Assembly (NCBI GenBank): GCA_027575805.1
Contig: JANBPU010000011.1
Coordinates: forward strand, 140,435 to 204,434
DNA length: 64,000 bases
Direction of reading: 5' to 3'
Origin: Mycoemilia scoparia
Lineage: Eukaryota; Kickxellomycota; Kickxellomycetes; Kickxellales; Kickxellaceae
Each line of letters begins with the position of its first letter. The first letter of the stretch is position 1. The translations under genes were made by a program, and so were the position numbers. This document shows positions 53,522 through 63,910 of this stretch, piece after piece. The notes beneath the pieces are model-generated. The model saw only the letters and a program-made list of their open reading frames with translations. It searched no databases and was not told the DNA's origin.

Positions 53522-55050
53522 TTAGATAAATGGACATGACTGTTCTTCGGGACTAAAGACCCATTTTAGGCTGGCAACATCAGGGAATGGGTTGATTATT
53601 CTCAAGCGAGTTGTAATGCCATTAATCTGTGCCACTTCATCTTCTGTCAACGTGATGCGAGTCAAGTTTTCCTGCAGGCGTTTTGGATTCGAGGACTTGG
53701 GAATGACAACCACGCCTCTTTGGTTATTCCAAGCTATGGCCACTTGTGCTGGGGTGATGCTGCTGCTGCCGGTGGTAGAGCTTCCGCCTTGCCGGTTGCG
53801 CTTCTCGACAATCCCATTGATGACTGGGTTATTCAGAACGCTTCCGTCTCCTTTGCCCAGTGGCGTGTATGCAGTCACAACAATGCCGTTGTCCTGGCAA
53901 TACTTGACTAGCTCATGCTGTGGAAGATATGGATGCAGTTCTACTTGGTTAACAACTGGCTTGATTCGGCACTGGGGAAGCATCTTTTCAAGTATCTGGA
54001 TTGTAAAGTTTGAAACGCCAATTGATTTGACAAGCCCGTCATCAACAAGTTTCTAAATAGACCACCATCACCACCACATTAACAGAAACAGCAGCATTAC
54101 ATTGTTATTACACATGCACATGGTTAGAAACTTTTAGCTTTCTTGTGTTAGTAGCGGGTGGGGTGATAGTAGAAGAAAGTGATAGGTGTTTTAGTCTCTT
54201 CTGGGTCTGTCTATAACTCCCTGATGCTTACCTCCATTTCTTTCCAAGAATCCATGATTTGCACGTTATCAAGAACCTCCTCCGTGACCTTTTCATGACC
54301 AGTTCCGGGCTTTTGGGCAAATGGCCAGTGTATCAAATAGAGATCAAGGTACTCGCATTGGAGATCTTTGATCGATTTTAAGCACGACTCGCGAAGAAGA
54401 TCGGGGCGAAGTGAGTCTCTGTAGACCTTTGATGTAATGAAGAGCTCACTACGTGGGACTATCTGTTGATCTGCTATGGCATCTCCAATATCCTTCTCAT
54501 TCATATCTACAAATCATTGCCACCACAACAACAACGGTCAGAAGGCAACTATTTTTTAGGATTTTGATACACTAATAGTGGCAGCCATGTGGGCGATTAT
54601 TTTTGAAGGGCTAGTGACTTTTACTAGCAGGCCAGTAGTTTCATCTCGAATACTGACCAAGCCTATATTATCATTGATAATACTAGTTTAGCCCTTCAAA
54701 GATACCTACCCATATGGTGAGCTTGTTCTCTGACTATACTTACAAAACCTTGCACAGTCAATGTGACGATACCCGATCTTTAGAGCAGTTTCGATAACCA
54801 TTTTGAGTTCATCAGGCTTTGCTCTATCTGAAATGCAGATCCATAAAATGTTCAATACCAAGCACCACTAGCACATACGCATGTGAAAGAGAGGGAGAAA
54901 GACGCAATCTGCTTAAAGGGGCTTGTCATCTGAATATATTGTACTCATGTATGTATATATGAGCTTACAGGTGCCTAGTCCGATAGTGTCAATCTTGCGT
55001 CCGTTGGAAAATGTGGCATATTTGCTGTTGTTATTGTTGCTGGCAGCCAT
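53522..55050 (-). CDS. Aldo-keto reductase
   Basis: Four exons, 55050-54969, 54827-54744, 54506-54232 and 54052-53522, give 323 residues; all three introns are GT-AG and keep frame. These NADPH-dependent enzymes reduce aldehydes and ketones in the cytosol. The catalytic tetrad is complete: Asp51 (HIDCARFY), Tyr56, Lys82 (FITSKV) and His115 (LIHWP). Further family signatures are VKSIGVSNF, VVNQVELHPYLPQ and the cofactor segment VVIPKSSNPKRLQEN. The substrate is not predictable. The second intron (237 bases) is mostly filled by a foldback element (54586-54716). The DNA just upstream holds three more elements. A GLGTYR start replaces the common GLGTW. Confidence 0.95.
54586..54716 (+). mobile_element. 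Foldback element, subfamily 2, copy 4, inside an intron
   Basis: Occupies 131 of the 237 bases of intron 2 of the aldo-keto reductase gene. Left arm CATGTGGGCGATTATTTTTGAAGGGCTAG; right end CTAGTTTAGCCCTTCAAAGATACCTACCCATATG, an extended complement. Interior TACTAGCAGGCCAGTAGTTTC and CCTATATTATCATTGATAATA are shared with the copy at 52.2 kb. Confidence 0.82.
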
Positions 55051-55436
55051 AGTTCTTGTTTTAGTATCAAGCTAAAAAGTAAGGTAGATATATAGTTCAG
55101 AGGGAGAGAGAAAGATAGAAGGTTTGCCATGTCGTTACCATCACTGTCGCTTTTTATATCATCCACACTTATGTCAGACATTAGCAGACAAGCGATCTAG
55201 ACTAAACTGAATGGATGGCCTTTATGGCGATCTCTCGTTAGATAATGCGTAACACTACTGCTAGCATAATTAGTAATGGTATTTGGTGGCTCTGGTATGT
55301 GGGGTTTGATTCGTCATCCAGTGTATTAGTCATGATGGTATAAGTAGAGTGTATGTGGCTGGCGAAAACAAATTATGTTCTTATACATGGATCGGTGAAT
55401 TTTTGAACATTCATCATTTGTTTTGCTGTAAATAGT

Positions 55437-55560
55437 CATATGGGTAGTTATTTTTGAAGGGTGACCATTTGATAATAGACCCTGATCATCTATCTAGCTG
55501 TGATTTCCCCTATAATCGTTGACCACCAAAAGTCTCCCTTCAAAAATTATGATCCATATG
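55437..55560 (-). mobile_element. Foldback element, subfamily 1, copy 5
   Basis: Perfect CATATG at both ends (55437-55442, 55555-55560). Left arm CATATGGGTAGTTATTTTTGAAGGGTGACC; right arm complement CATATGGATCATAATTTTTGAAGGGAGAC. Interior TTTGATAATAGAC and CCCCTATAATCGTTGACCACCAAAA. One of the best copies, useful as reference. Confidence 0.88.
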
Positions 55561-55678
55561 GGAGACTATTTTTGAAAGGTGACCATTTGATAATAGACTG
55601 TGATCACTCATTTGGCTGTGATTGCCCCTTTAATCGTTGGCCACCAAAAGACACACTTCTAAAATAACTACACATATC
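55555..55678 (-). mobile_element. Foldback element, subfamily 1, copy 6
   Basis: In direct tandem with the previous copy, sharing its CATATG. Left arm CATATGGGAGACTATTTTTGAAAGGTGACC; right end degenerate (ACACTTCTAAAATAACTACACATAT). The interior ATAGACTGTGATCACTCATTTGGCTG is nearly the family consensus. Confidence 0.85.
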
Positions 55679-55743
55679 ACTATTTTTCATGTTGTAAGGT
55701 AAGTCCAGGCTAATCGAAGCCACGGCTAAAAGGGCATACAAAT

Positions 55744-55846
55744 CATGGTTTTTCAAGGGTATATTTTGGTGGTCAACGATAATAGGGGCAATCGCAGTTT
55801 ATTATCAAATGTTAGCCACCCTTCAAAAAGAATGGCACATATCTTG
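55744..55846 (+). mobile_element. Foldback element, subfamily 1, copy 7 (degenerate)
   Basis: Left arm CATGGTTTTTCAAGGGTATA; interior TTTTGGTGGTCAACGATAATAGGGGCAATC and TTTATTATCAAATG; right end CCACCCTTCAAAAAGAATGGCACATAT. Opposite orientation to the adjacent tandem pair. Confidence 0.7.
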
Positions 55847-56316
55847 TTGAAATCTCGGTGTTCGTTGGTGGTGTATGGCTTTTTAGATCTGAAGAGGCTA
55901 ATCAAGAAAATCCCAATTAAAACTGTAAAGGGTAATTTTCCCAAAACAGGATTAGATCTGTAAGCTTAAAAATAGACGAATGAATGGATTTTGGAGTTGT
56001 TGTCTGATCAATGGGATGTATTTCAAATTGAAAAATAACAAACTATGCTAATGTGAGAAAAATAAAAATAAAAATAAAAAGCTAATAAATAAATTGGGAT
56101 TTATGATATGCGTTTTGAATGAAATGATTTTGTCATATCCAGCTATTGTGAATATGCCAAAGAATACATTAGTGAAAGCATGTCTTTAAATTACATATCC
56201 ACGTCAATGGTCAGTCTCCTTTTGCCTTGGTACCTTGTGTGTTCGAGACGACAATTCAAGACTATTCTAGCATTGGCAAAAATCTTTATGACAAGAGGAA
56301 CTTTCAAAATAAGTAT

Positions 56317-58086
56317 TTATTCTCGAGTTTGTTCTTGGTGCTGTTGTTGAGGCTGCTCTTGAGATTGTTGTTGAAGCTGTTCTTGTGCTTCCAGCTCTGC
56401 CCTCTTTCTCTCCTCCTCTTCTTTTTTTTGCTCTTCTTTATCCGCTTTTTGTTTCAAATAATCTTTATTGATATTGCGGGTTATTCCGCTTGCGAATTCT
56501 TCAATTGCACTATCAAGGTTTTGATCCATGGGCTTATTGCTGATTCTGCAGTTATGACGGGAACGGAAGATCCTGAGAGCTTCTGAAAGCTTGTCTTGAA
56601 TGTATATCCACTGAGCTTTCTTGAGGCATTTCTCCTGGATCTTTTGTTGGATAAGCTTGAGACATTGAACAACCTCATCAAATTCCTGGCCGGTCTCTTC
56701 TAGCAGGTGCTCTTGAAGCATTCCGAAAGAGCGGTTGCGTGTCCAGGTTTTTGCCGTGGAGCCTGTTCCGGAGGCATAGAGATATCTATATTTTGATGGC
56801 TTCCCATTTCCTTTGCGCTTTTTTTTCGAAGTACCCGCCTTAGAAGGCGATTTTTGATTAGCCGATCGAGCAGTTTTCTTGTTGCCACCACTACCCTTTC
56901 TAGACATGTTCCGGCTACTTGATGCTGTAGAATTGTTTTCTGATTGACCCACCACGTAGGTGCTCTTTTGTGTACTTTCATTCCAATGCATAACTATCTT
57001 AAAGACATCTTCCTGGGATGTTTCGGGTGGAATGTTGCATCTCTCAGCAATGTCGGTGAATGCCAAAAGCATTCTGTAGTGTACGAAGAAGCCAAAGTAA
57101 TCAAGTCTGCTTATTTCACTGGCATTTTTGTTGTATGAGTCTGATTCACCAGGAACTCTACGGAACTTTCCCAGAGTTTTGATTACCGGGTAGTACTCCT
57201 TGGTAAATTCAAGTTCAGTTAAACAACGTTTTCTCTCGCTTTCCGTGATAGGCATTAGTGGCGCGCCTAGCTCAGTGAGCGTGAAGGGTCTGTCGGTAAA
57301 TACCATAGACTCCAGCTCCGCCATATACTCGTATTTTATCTCATCCGCATAGCCATAACTGGTGGTAGCAGCCGATTCATAGCTTTCCGTTTCATTGTCG
57401 GAGTTGCTTGGGGATATATACGCAGATGAAGTATCTATCATTTTGTTTTTGTGACGATTCTCTTTAATATTGTTTCCAACAAAGCCGGGAGAGAGGTGTT
57501 TCGAATTGTCAATGTTTTGGCTTAACTCGTGGTCGTCAGTAGATACTTCTCGTCCTGGTTTTTTAGGAAGAGAGCGCGATTCTTGGTCTAGGTGCCCAGG
57601 CCTGTGGGGTCTATGGGCCTGTGGGATTCTCTAAAATATTTCGACAAGAGAGAAATGTTTTAGTGGCAAGTTCATAAAGTAATGAAGCTATAATGTCGTT
57701 TTATATTAAATCCAAGCGTTTACCTCGGGAAGGTTTGTATTTGGCTTATCTTCAATAGAACTTGCCGAGTTTCTCACAGGAGGCAATGCATTTCTAGTAC
57801 CTACTTTATTAACAATTAGCAAAGTTAAGGAAATTGACATGTTTGTACTGTGCTATTATTATCTGGTGTATTGTAATTTAATTGTTGTGTTGCTTACCTG
57901 GATTTCTTTTGCCCAAAGAATACTGGGATAAGTCGCCTAGATTGAAAAGTAAAAGTCAAGAGTCAGTTATAGTGAATGCTTACAAGATAGACGATTTATT
58001 GCTTAGAATGTATCTAGTTGCTCACTTTGGGAATATCTTCTCTTTCTTTTGTTGTGTTTTGATTGATCCTGGTTTTGCTGCACCAT
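56317..58086 (-). CDS. Orphan protein, four exons, Lys/Glu-rich C-terminus
   Basis: Four exons with phase-consistent GT-AG junctions, 58086-58026, 57936-57898, 57800-57724 and 57630-56317, give 496 residues. I do not recognise the family. The N-terminal 120 residues are disordered and basic. A folded stretch at about 155-275 ([38 protein letters not shown]) precedes a Lys/Ser-rich linker with nuclear-localisation-like clusters ([10 protein letters not shown]), a helical block at about 365-440 ([18 protein letters not shown]) and a Glu/Gln-rich coil at the C-terminus. The upstream frame stays open for about 15 codons before ATG 58086 (YNDLYLELYNK), so an unrecognised 5' exon is possible. The start is therefore provisional; a chromatin or nuclear role is a guess. 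Confidence 0.7.
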
Positions 58087-58312
58087 TTTGTTGTAAAGCT
58101 CAAGATAAAGGTCGTTGTAAAAAAGCTGGATAAATGATAGTGGAGTATTTAAATTTGTTGAATAATTTGCAGTTCATAGGTGCAGGACTTGATGTTTTTA
58201 TAGAATTGTGAACATATAAGAGTTTGAAATTACCGGTGTTATATTTTTGCTCCTCTAACATTTCTATCGTCTTTGTTGGGTCCTTTTTGTAGAACACAAT
58301 ACACAGGCTTCA

Positions 58313-58817
58313 TTATCTCTTTAAAGCTACAAGGCAAGGACCTAATGGTCTATGTGGCCAGTTACTGGGAAAATAACAAGTAAAATGATAATGGTGAAGA
58401 ATAACTAGTTTTTAAAGATAATGTATTGCCTTTAGCCATTAGCACCCCAACTCTTTGCTGAAGCATTTTATTCAAGATCAATGCCATTGTCTATTGAAGC
58501 CAACATTGATAAAAAATATCTTACGCCTCTGCCAGGGCTGAAATAAATATTAATGGAAAAGAAATAGGCTTGCTCTTGAATGTCTCCAGACGCGAAATTA
58601 ACAGGAGACCTAAGGGTGTTCTAAATACAGATACATAAATATACCAAACAATGCTTGATAGAATGAGGCCTTCAAATGTATTAGCACTAAAGAATTGTAT
58701 GGGATAATCTGAATAGTAGTCGAAGATTTTCAAGCTTATGTACGCGGCTGGTATGCACTCATTTGAATGTAAAGTCAATAGGCATATCTGGTTAATAATC
58801 ACAAACCACATAGGCAT
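58313..58817 (-). CDS. Small multi-span membrane protein (two exons)
   Basis: Exon 1 58817-58525 and exon 2 58364-58313 join across a 160-base intron with a strong donor (GTAAGA) and a pyrimidine-rich acceptor (TTTTCCCAG), giving 114 residues. The join completes an Ala codon and continues NWPHRPLGPCLVALKR to a stop. Hydrophobic segments lie near residues 3-17, 47-65 and 68-95. A TPLGLLLISRLETFKSKPIS stretch weakly recalls the PQ-loop/SWEET half-transporter pattern, but I would not assign it. It could be a fragment of a larger transporter. It lies head-to-head with CWC22. Confidence 0.5.
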
Positions 58818-59299
58818 AATTTTTAGTATACTATGATTCTTTCCATTAGTTTTCTGGTTGTGTTTTGCTTGTCAGCAACCCCATTATGGTGAATATAACC
58901 TATCATTCTTTTTCTTTGTGTTATGGTAACCGACTTAGACCATCATCTTTGAGTGATGTTGTTGCTTTTTGCCAACTAGCATGCCATAGTAGACACCACA
59001 TACTCAAACGTATTTTTACAAATCCAAGGAATCTTGTTGCCAACAATCTTCAAAAGACTCCTAAATAGCCAGCACAAAATCATGCCAACTCCAATGTATA
59101 CCACACCGATCGATTAGATCAGTGATCACGATCAAGTTCCTTTCGTGTCTTTAGGTACTTTACAACAAAATTGTCTACTTTCATGTTTTGTATTTCCTTT
59201 GGTTGACTTCTTTTTTCATTTGAATTTTTAAAGATTTTGTTGTCGTGCTCGCTCAATTCAGGGTAGGATAGGCAGCACTTATTCACACACGCAATAGAT
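58818..59299. promoter_or_regulatory. Divergent promoter region of CWC22 and the membrane-protein gene
   Basis: AT-rich interval of 482 bases between opposed starts. No other gene seen; a frame at 58865-59068 begins with TTG and has no features. Confidence 0.4.
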
Positions 59300-61681
59300 A
59301 TGTCTGAGGGTCGAAGGTCTTCGCGCAGTCCAGCGCCAAGAAGAAAAAGCAGCAGAAGAAGTCATTCACGCAGTCGTCATAGCACCAAAAGTAGTAGCAG
59401 TAGAAGAAGAAGAAGACACTATTCTAGCGACTCTAGATCAAGCTCCTTATCCTCAATTGATGACCGAGACCCAGTTAGGAGGAGGGAAAGAGAAAGACAA
59501 AGAAGAATTCAGAAAAGCAGCCAAGGTGATTCACAACCAAAATTACCTAATGAGACTAAAAATGGCACCCCTGTGCCTCCTGTGCAGGCTTTACCGAAAA
59601 CTGGGCGCTATATACCACCAGCCAAGCTAAGGATGATGCAAAGCCAAAATACCCAAGACAAATCCTCCAAAGAATATCAACGTCAAGCATGGGACCAATT
59701 GAAAAAGTCCCTGAATGGAAATATCAACAAGATAAATGTAGAAAATGTAAAAACTATAATCCCAAAGATATTTGAGCTAAACCTTATAAGAGGAAGAGGA
59801 TTGTTCTGTCGATCTGTAATAAGAGCCCAGTCGTTTTCGCCTACATTTACCCCAGTATACGCGGCACTAGTTGCAGTCATTAACACCAAAATACCACTTA
59901 TTGGAGATTTGCTGGTATCCCGACTAGTGGACCAATTTAGAAAGGCTTTCAGGAGAGACCAGAAGTCTCTGTGTCTAGCAACTACATCCTTTATTGCACA
60001 ACTGACCAACCAACGTGTCTGCCACGAATTGCTTGCCTTTCAAATAATCCAATTGCTTCTCGAAAATCCCACAGATGATTCTATCGAAGTTGCTGTTGGG
60101 TTTACGAAGCAAATTGGTTCTCTGATGTTGGATATTGCTCCGCGCGTTTTGAATGCTACATTTGAGACTTTCAGATCGGTTCTGCATGAAGCGGAAATTG
60201 ACAAGCGGGTCCAATATATGATTGAAGTATTATTCCAGATTAGAAGAGATGGTTTCAAAGATTACCCAGTAATTCCTGAAGGCTTGGACCTGATAGAAGA
60301 AGACGAACAAGTAGTTCATGAAATCAGCCTTGATGATGAAGAGCTTGACATCCAAGACGAGCTGAACGTATTCAGAGAAGATAAAGAGTATCTCCAAAAT
60401 GAAGAAAAGTATGCTGAAATCAAAAGAGAAATTCTTGGAGACTCTGATTCCAGTGGTGATGAGGACGGTGAGAGCGAGAGCGGCTCAGATGGTGATAGTG
60501 ATAGCGGTAGCTCTGAAGAAGAAAGCGACGACGAGGATAGCAAAGACAAGGGTGATTCCGCGGTCAAAGCCGTTATCCGGGACAGAACCGAGACAGAGCT
60601 TATCAATCTACGCCGTACAATTTACCTGACAGTTATGTCAAGTGCCATATTTGAAGAAACAGTTCACAAGCTGCTCAAACTTGATATACAGCCTGGTGAC
60701 GAAATTGAGATTTGCAATATGATTATTGAATGTTGTGCCCAGGAAAGAACCTATCAAACATACTATGGCTTGATAGGCGAACGACTTTGCAAGCTGTCTC
60801 GTTCATGGAGGGAGCTCTTTGCACAGACATTTACTGAAACTTATGAAAACATCCACCGCTTTGAGGTTAACAGACTTCGCAACGTGGCCAAATTATTCGC
60901 TACAATGCTGGCTACTGACGGACTTCCTTGGTCTTGTCTGTCATGCATAAAGCTTACAGAGGAAGATACCACATCATCATCCCGCATTTTCCTCAAGCAA
61001 TTACTTCAAGACATATCTGAGCAGATGGGTCTTCAGAGTCTTGTAGGGCGGATTAACGATCCTGACCTTGCTGAGGCTACAAAGGGAATGTTCCCTGACG
61101 ACAACCCACGCCATGTCCGCTTTGCCATCAACTACTTTACCAGCATTGGTCTTGGTGCACTTACCGAAGAGCTGCGCGAACTTCTCAAGAAGATGGCTGA
61201 GCTCAGAGCTCAGCAGCACGATGGCTCGGATTCTGACTCGGATTCCGATGATAGCGATGCCGATTCTAGCTCAAGCGGTAGCGATAGTGACTCGAGCGGG
61301 ACTGATTCAGGAAGTGAAACTGATGCAAGCTCAGTATCAAAATCGTCTAGAAGCGTGTCTAGTGACGATGGTGCCCGTAAATCTTGGAGAAAGAGGCAGC
61401 CTGGAACTCGTAGAGACGACTCATATTCCAAAAGTGATGGGGAATGTAGCAGAAGTAGATCAAGAAGTAGCAGTGTTGAGTCTGGTAGATTGTCTGTTAC
61501 TAGCTCAAGATCGCCAAGCAGGTCTCGCTCACCTTCGCCTAGGCCTAGTAGACGGCCTGGTGGCTACCGGCGGGTAAGATCGCCCAGTAGAAGCCCATCT
61601 CCACAGAGTGGTAGAAGCCGCAGCCAAGACAGATCCCTTTCTCCATACTCAAAGCGAGCAAGGCTATCAGAGAACCGATAA
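59300..61681 (+). CDS. CWC22: Pre-mRNA-splicing factor Cwc22
   Basis: Single exon, 793 residues. Cwc22 is a spliceosome component that, in animals, deposits the exon-junction core eIF4A3. The N-terminus is an Arg/Ser-rich tail. The GRYIPPAKLRMM segment leads into an MIF4G domain at about 130-320 (PKIFELNLIRGRGLFCRSVI; PVYAALVAVINTKIP). An acidic Ser/Asp/Glu block follows near 370-415. The MA3 domain at about 435-550 begins LINLRRTIYLTVMSSAIFEE and includes ETYENIHRFEVNRLRNVAKL. From about 635 a Ser/Asp run and then an Arg/Ser-rich C-terminus (SRSPSRSRSPSPRPS) complete it; an RS-rich tail is typical of metazoan-like Cwc22 and absent from the yeast protein. Confidence 0.96.
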   Translation: MSEGRRSSRSPAPRRKSSRRSHSRSRHSTKSSSSRRRRRHYSSDSRSSSLSSIDDRDPVRRRERERQRRIQKSSQGDSQPKLPNETKNGTPVPPVQALPKTGRYIPPAKLRMMQSQNTQDKSSKEYQRQAWDQLKKSLNGNINKINVENVKTIIPKIFELNLIRGRGLFCRSVIRAQSFSPTFTPVYAALVAVINTKIPLIGDLLVSRLVDQFRKAFRRDQKSLCLATTSFIAQLTNQRVCHELLAFQIIQLLLENPTDDSIEVAVGFTKQIGSLMLDIAPRVLNATFETFRSVLHEAEIDKRVQYMIEVLFQIRRDGFKDYPVIPEGLDLIEEDEQVVHEISLDDEELDIQDELNVFREDKEYLQNEEKYAEIKREILGDSDSSGDEDGESESGSDGDSDSGSSEEESDDEDSKDKGDSAVKAVIRDRTETELINLRRTIYLTVMSSAIFEETVHKLLKLDIQPGDEIEICNMIIECCAQERTYQTYYGLIGERLCKLSRSWRELFAQTFTETYENIHRFEVNRLRNVAKLFATMLATDGLPWSCLSCIKLTEEDTTSSSRIFLKQLLQDISEQMGLQSLVGRINDPDLAEATKGMFPDDNPRHVRFAINYFTSIGLGALTEELRELLKKMAELRAQQHDGSDSDSDSDDSDADSSSSGSDSDSSGTDSGSETDASSVSKSSRSVSSDDGARKSWRKRQPGTRRDDSYSKSDGECSRSRSRSSSVESGRLSVTSSRSPSRSRSPSPRPSRRPGGYRRVRSPSRSPSPQSGRSRSQDRSLSPYSKRARLSENR

Positions 61682-62121
61682 ATCTTGTCGAAATTATGTC
61701 AAGTATCATTAAAGGTTCTAGAAATTGTCATTTTATAATTTGAGTATTACTTCTATATAAATTGATAGTTAATGCTTAATAAAATCATCATCATAATGTA
61801 TAAATAATGTCACTAAGTTATGAAGGCCAGAATTTGAATATAATACATTCAGGGTAAATGGGTAGCTATTTTTGAAGGGTGGCCATTTTCTACTAAGCTG
61901 TGATTGCCCCTATAATCGTTGGTCACCAAATGGAACACACCAAAACCTATAATCCGAATTCATCACAATTATTTGTAAGTACTTATTTTGGTAACACCTT
62001 TAACAACAAAAGCCGAATTTTGTTTAAACAAAGTCAAAATACCACTTATTCACTATTCAAAAGGCATTGGCCAAATGCCAATCTAATCTGTAGATAATTG
62101 GAAGCGCAACTCTATGAGAAT
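61682..62121. other. Convergent spacer with a truncated foldback element
   Basis: 3' ends of CWC22 (plus) and ATG3 (minus), with one truncated element copy (61857-61932). Nothing else seen. Confidence 0.5.
61857..61932 (-). mobile_element. Foldback element, subfamily 1, copy 8 (truncated)
   Basis: Left arm AATGGGTAGCTATTTTTGAAGGGTGGCC is good, and the interior TGTGATTGCCCCTATAATCGTTGGTCACCAAA matches the family, but the right inverted repeat is missing, so a deletion removed it. About 180 bases past the CWC22 stop. Confidence 0.75.
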
Positions 62122-63585
62122 CTAAACATCCGTAGACATTGTATAGTCATATTCGATGGTAGGTAAAACACTGCTCATGAATTTCAAAAAAATTATCAAG
62201 TATTGGTCGACTCGGATTTCTCGCTTTCCAGAGCTCACTGCTCGCTGGATGATTCGTTTCATGACATGGGCATGCTTGCATGGATGAATAGAGGCCATCT
62301 GGGTGGGGATGTGAGGATGTGGCTCAATTGTTACGGTCTTCTTGGCATGATCTTCACTGATATCCTCAAAGATTTGCGAGGGGGTTAATGGTCTACCATT
62401 CTCATCATACCCATACAGCCATACACGCGGAGTCTGGTAATATTTATCATAGGTAATGCTGAGATCATATGTCCGTGTTTTCAAGATCTTATCGTTTTGG
62501 CGGTCCTGTCCAGATTGCGCATTGTTGTTCGAATGTTTATTGGAGGATATGGTTGGATCCTCGTCCTCAATGGCTTCAAAACCAAAATCGTTGTCTTCAT
62601 CGTCAATTTCTGGAATCTCATCGATGTCAGAAGGAATTTCATCGATATCTTTCATGTTTTCGTGACCATTTCCTGTATTAGATGGTTTCTGCGAGGCTGC
62701 TTGTTGTGAGTGGGGAGTGCTTGTACCATCCTCAACATCAATATCAATATCAATGTCTTCGATTTCTTCTTCATCTGGCTCTATAATTCAAATAAAGTAG
62801 GTATATTTAGAGTAAATGCATTTTTCAAATTGAATACTCACAAGCATTTGAATTAATAAAGTATTTCCCACTTACTTCTGTTGGCATGTGTTGTTACCCA
62901 CCCATCTTCATCCAGTTTCTCTGCTGCTTCATACCCTTCTGCACCATCGTATTTAACGTCGTCAGCCCTCTTAATGCATGGAACTATATATTGCAGAAAA
63001 AATAAAAGCAAAGTGTTAATTTTAGTGATATGTGGTATATAGCAATGACCTTTGCTGTGACCCTTTCAGCTGTTTAATGTGATATACATACCATTCCTGG
63101 TGATCAAAAACTGCTTGTCAGCCGGTAAATAGTCACGTTGTTTATTTTTATCTGCTTTTGACCTATGTATTGTGTACAATGAAAGTATAAGATATATAAG
63201 ATTTATATGTATTCCAAAGTAATGGAAGGGAAGACCAGAAGGTCATTTTGGAACTTTATTATGAAGAAATGTGTTCCAATATTGAACATTTTACTTACCA
63301 GGACCAAGTTGGGCATTTGAAAACCAGATAATCACCAGCGGCAATAAACTAAACAAAAAGACAAACAGACATGTAAACATTAGCTTTAAAGTCAACAATG
63401 ACCAAAATATTGTCTCCTGAATGAAGACAATGACGACAATATAATAGCTGGCAAAATACACCAATGCAATTTGGTCGACTAACCTCCTCAGGTGTCAGCA
63501 CACCAGTTTCTTTGAATCGGGAATTCTTGAGTACTGGATTTAAGTATTCACGAACATTATGGAAAATAGAATGCAGACTTGTCAT
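62122..63585 (-). CDS. ATG3: Autophagy-related E2-like enzyme Atg3
   Basis: Five exons, 63585-63484, 63348-63299, 63162-63092, 62983-62876 and 62780-62122, give 329 residues with all four GT-AG introns in frame. Atg3 conjugates the ubiquitin-like Atg8 to phosphatidylethanolamine for autophagosome growth. The N-terminal amphipathic helix region ([19 protein letters not shown]) senses membrane curvature. The E2 core has [18 protein letters not shown] and [13 protein letters not shown]. The catalytic Cys278 lies in [12 protein letters not shown], the HPC motif. An acidic flexible region at about 120-175 corresponds to the Atg7/Atg12-binding insert. The C-terminus ends TIEYDYT as in the family. 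Small exons 2-4 were placed by conserved sequence such as CPTWSW across a split codon. Confidence 0.96.
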
Positions 63586-63910
63586 TTTTGGTGTGTGTGT
63601 GCGTGTGTGTATATTTAAAGAAAAGTGCTTTAATAACCAAGATGATTCCTCTGTGAAAATTCTAATGCGTATGATATTTGTAAACAGAGAAGCCCAATAA
63701 AAGATGCAAGATGGCTTTGCCTAGAGTTATGGGGCAATTTTAAAGAGGGTTGCAAAGTTAGTAAAAACATGACTTGTGAGTTGCATTTTAGAGTGTCAAG
63801 TGACATCAGCTCATAGTTCTGGAAATTAATTGGTTCAGTTGTAAATGATATTATAGGCTGTCAATATAGTTTTCAGCTGAAAAAACTGGTGGGTTACAGT
63901 GGCAATTTAT
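63586..63910. promoter_or_regulatory. Promoter side of ATG3
   Basis: AT-rich DNA with a short TGTGTG tract just upstream of the ATG3 start and no ORF of note. A foldback element begins at 63911. Confidence 0.4.

Larger units (their letters stand above)
55051..56316. other. Spacer with a cluster of foldback elements
   Basis: Between the aldo-keto reductase start and the stop of the next minus gene. Three element copies (55437-55846) take up about a third of it. A 68-codon minus frame at 54975-55181 overlaps the aldo-keto reductase start in another frame and has no support. Confidence 0.5.
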
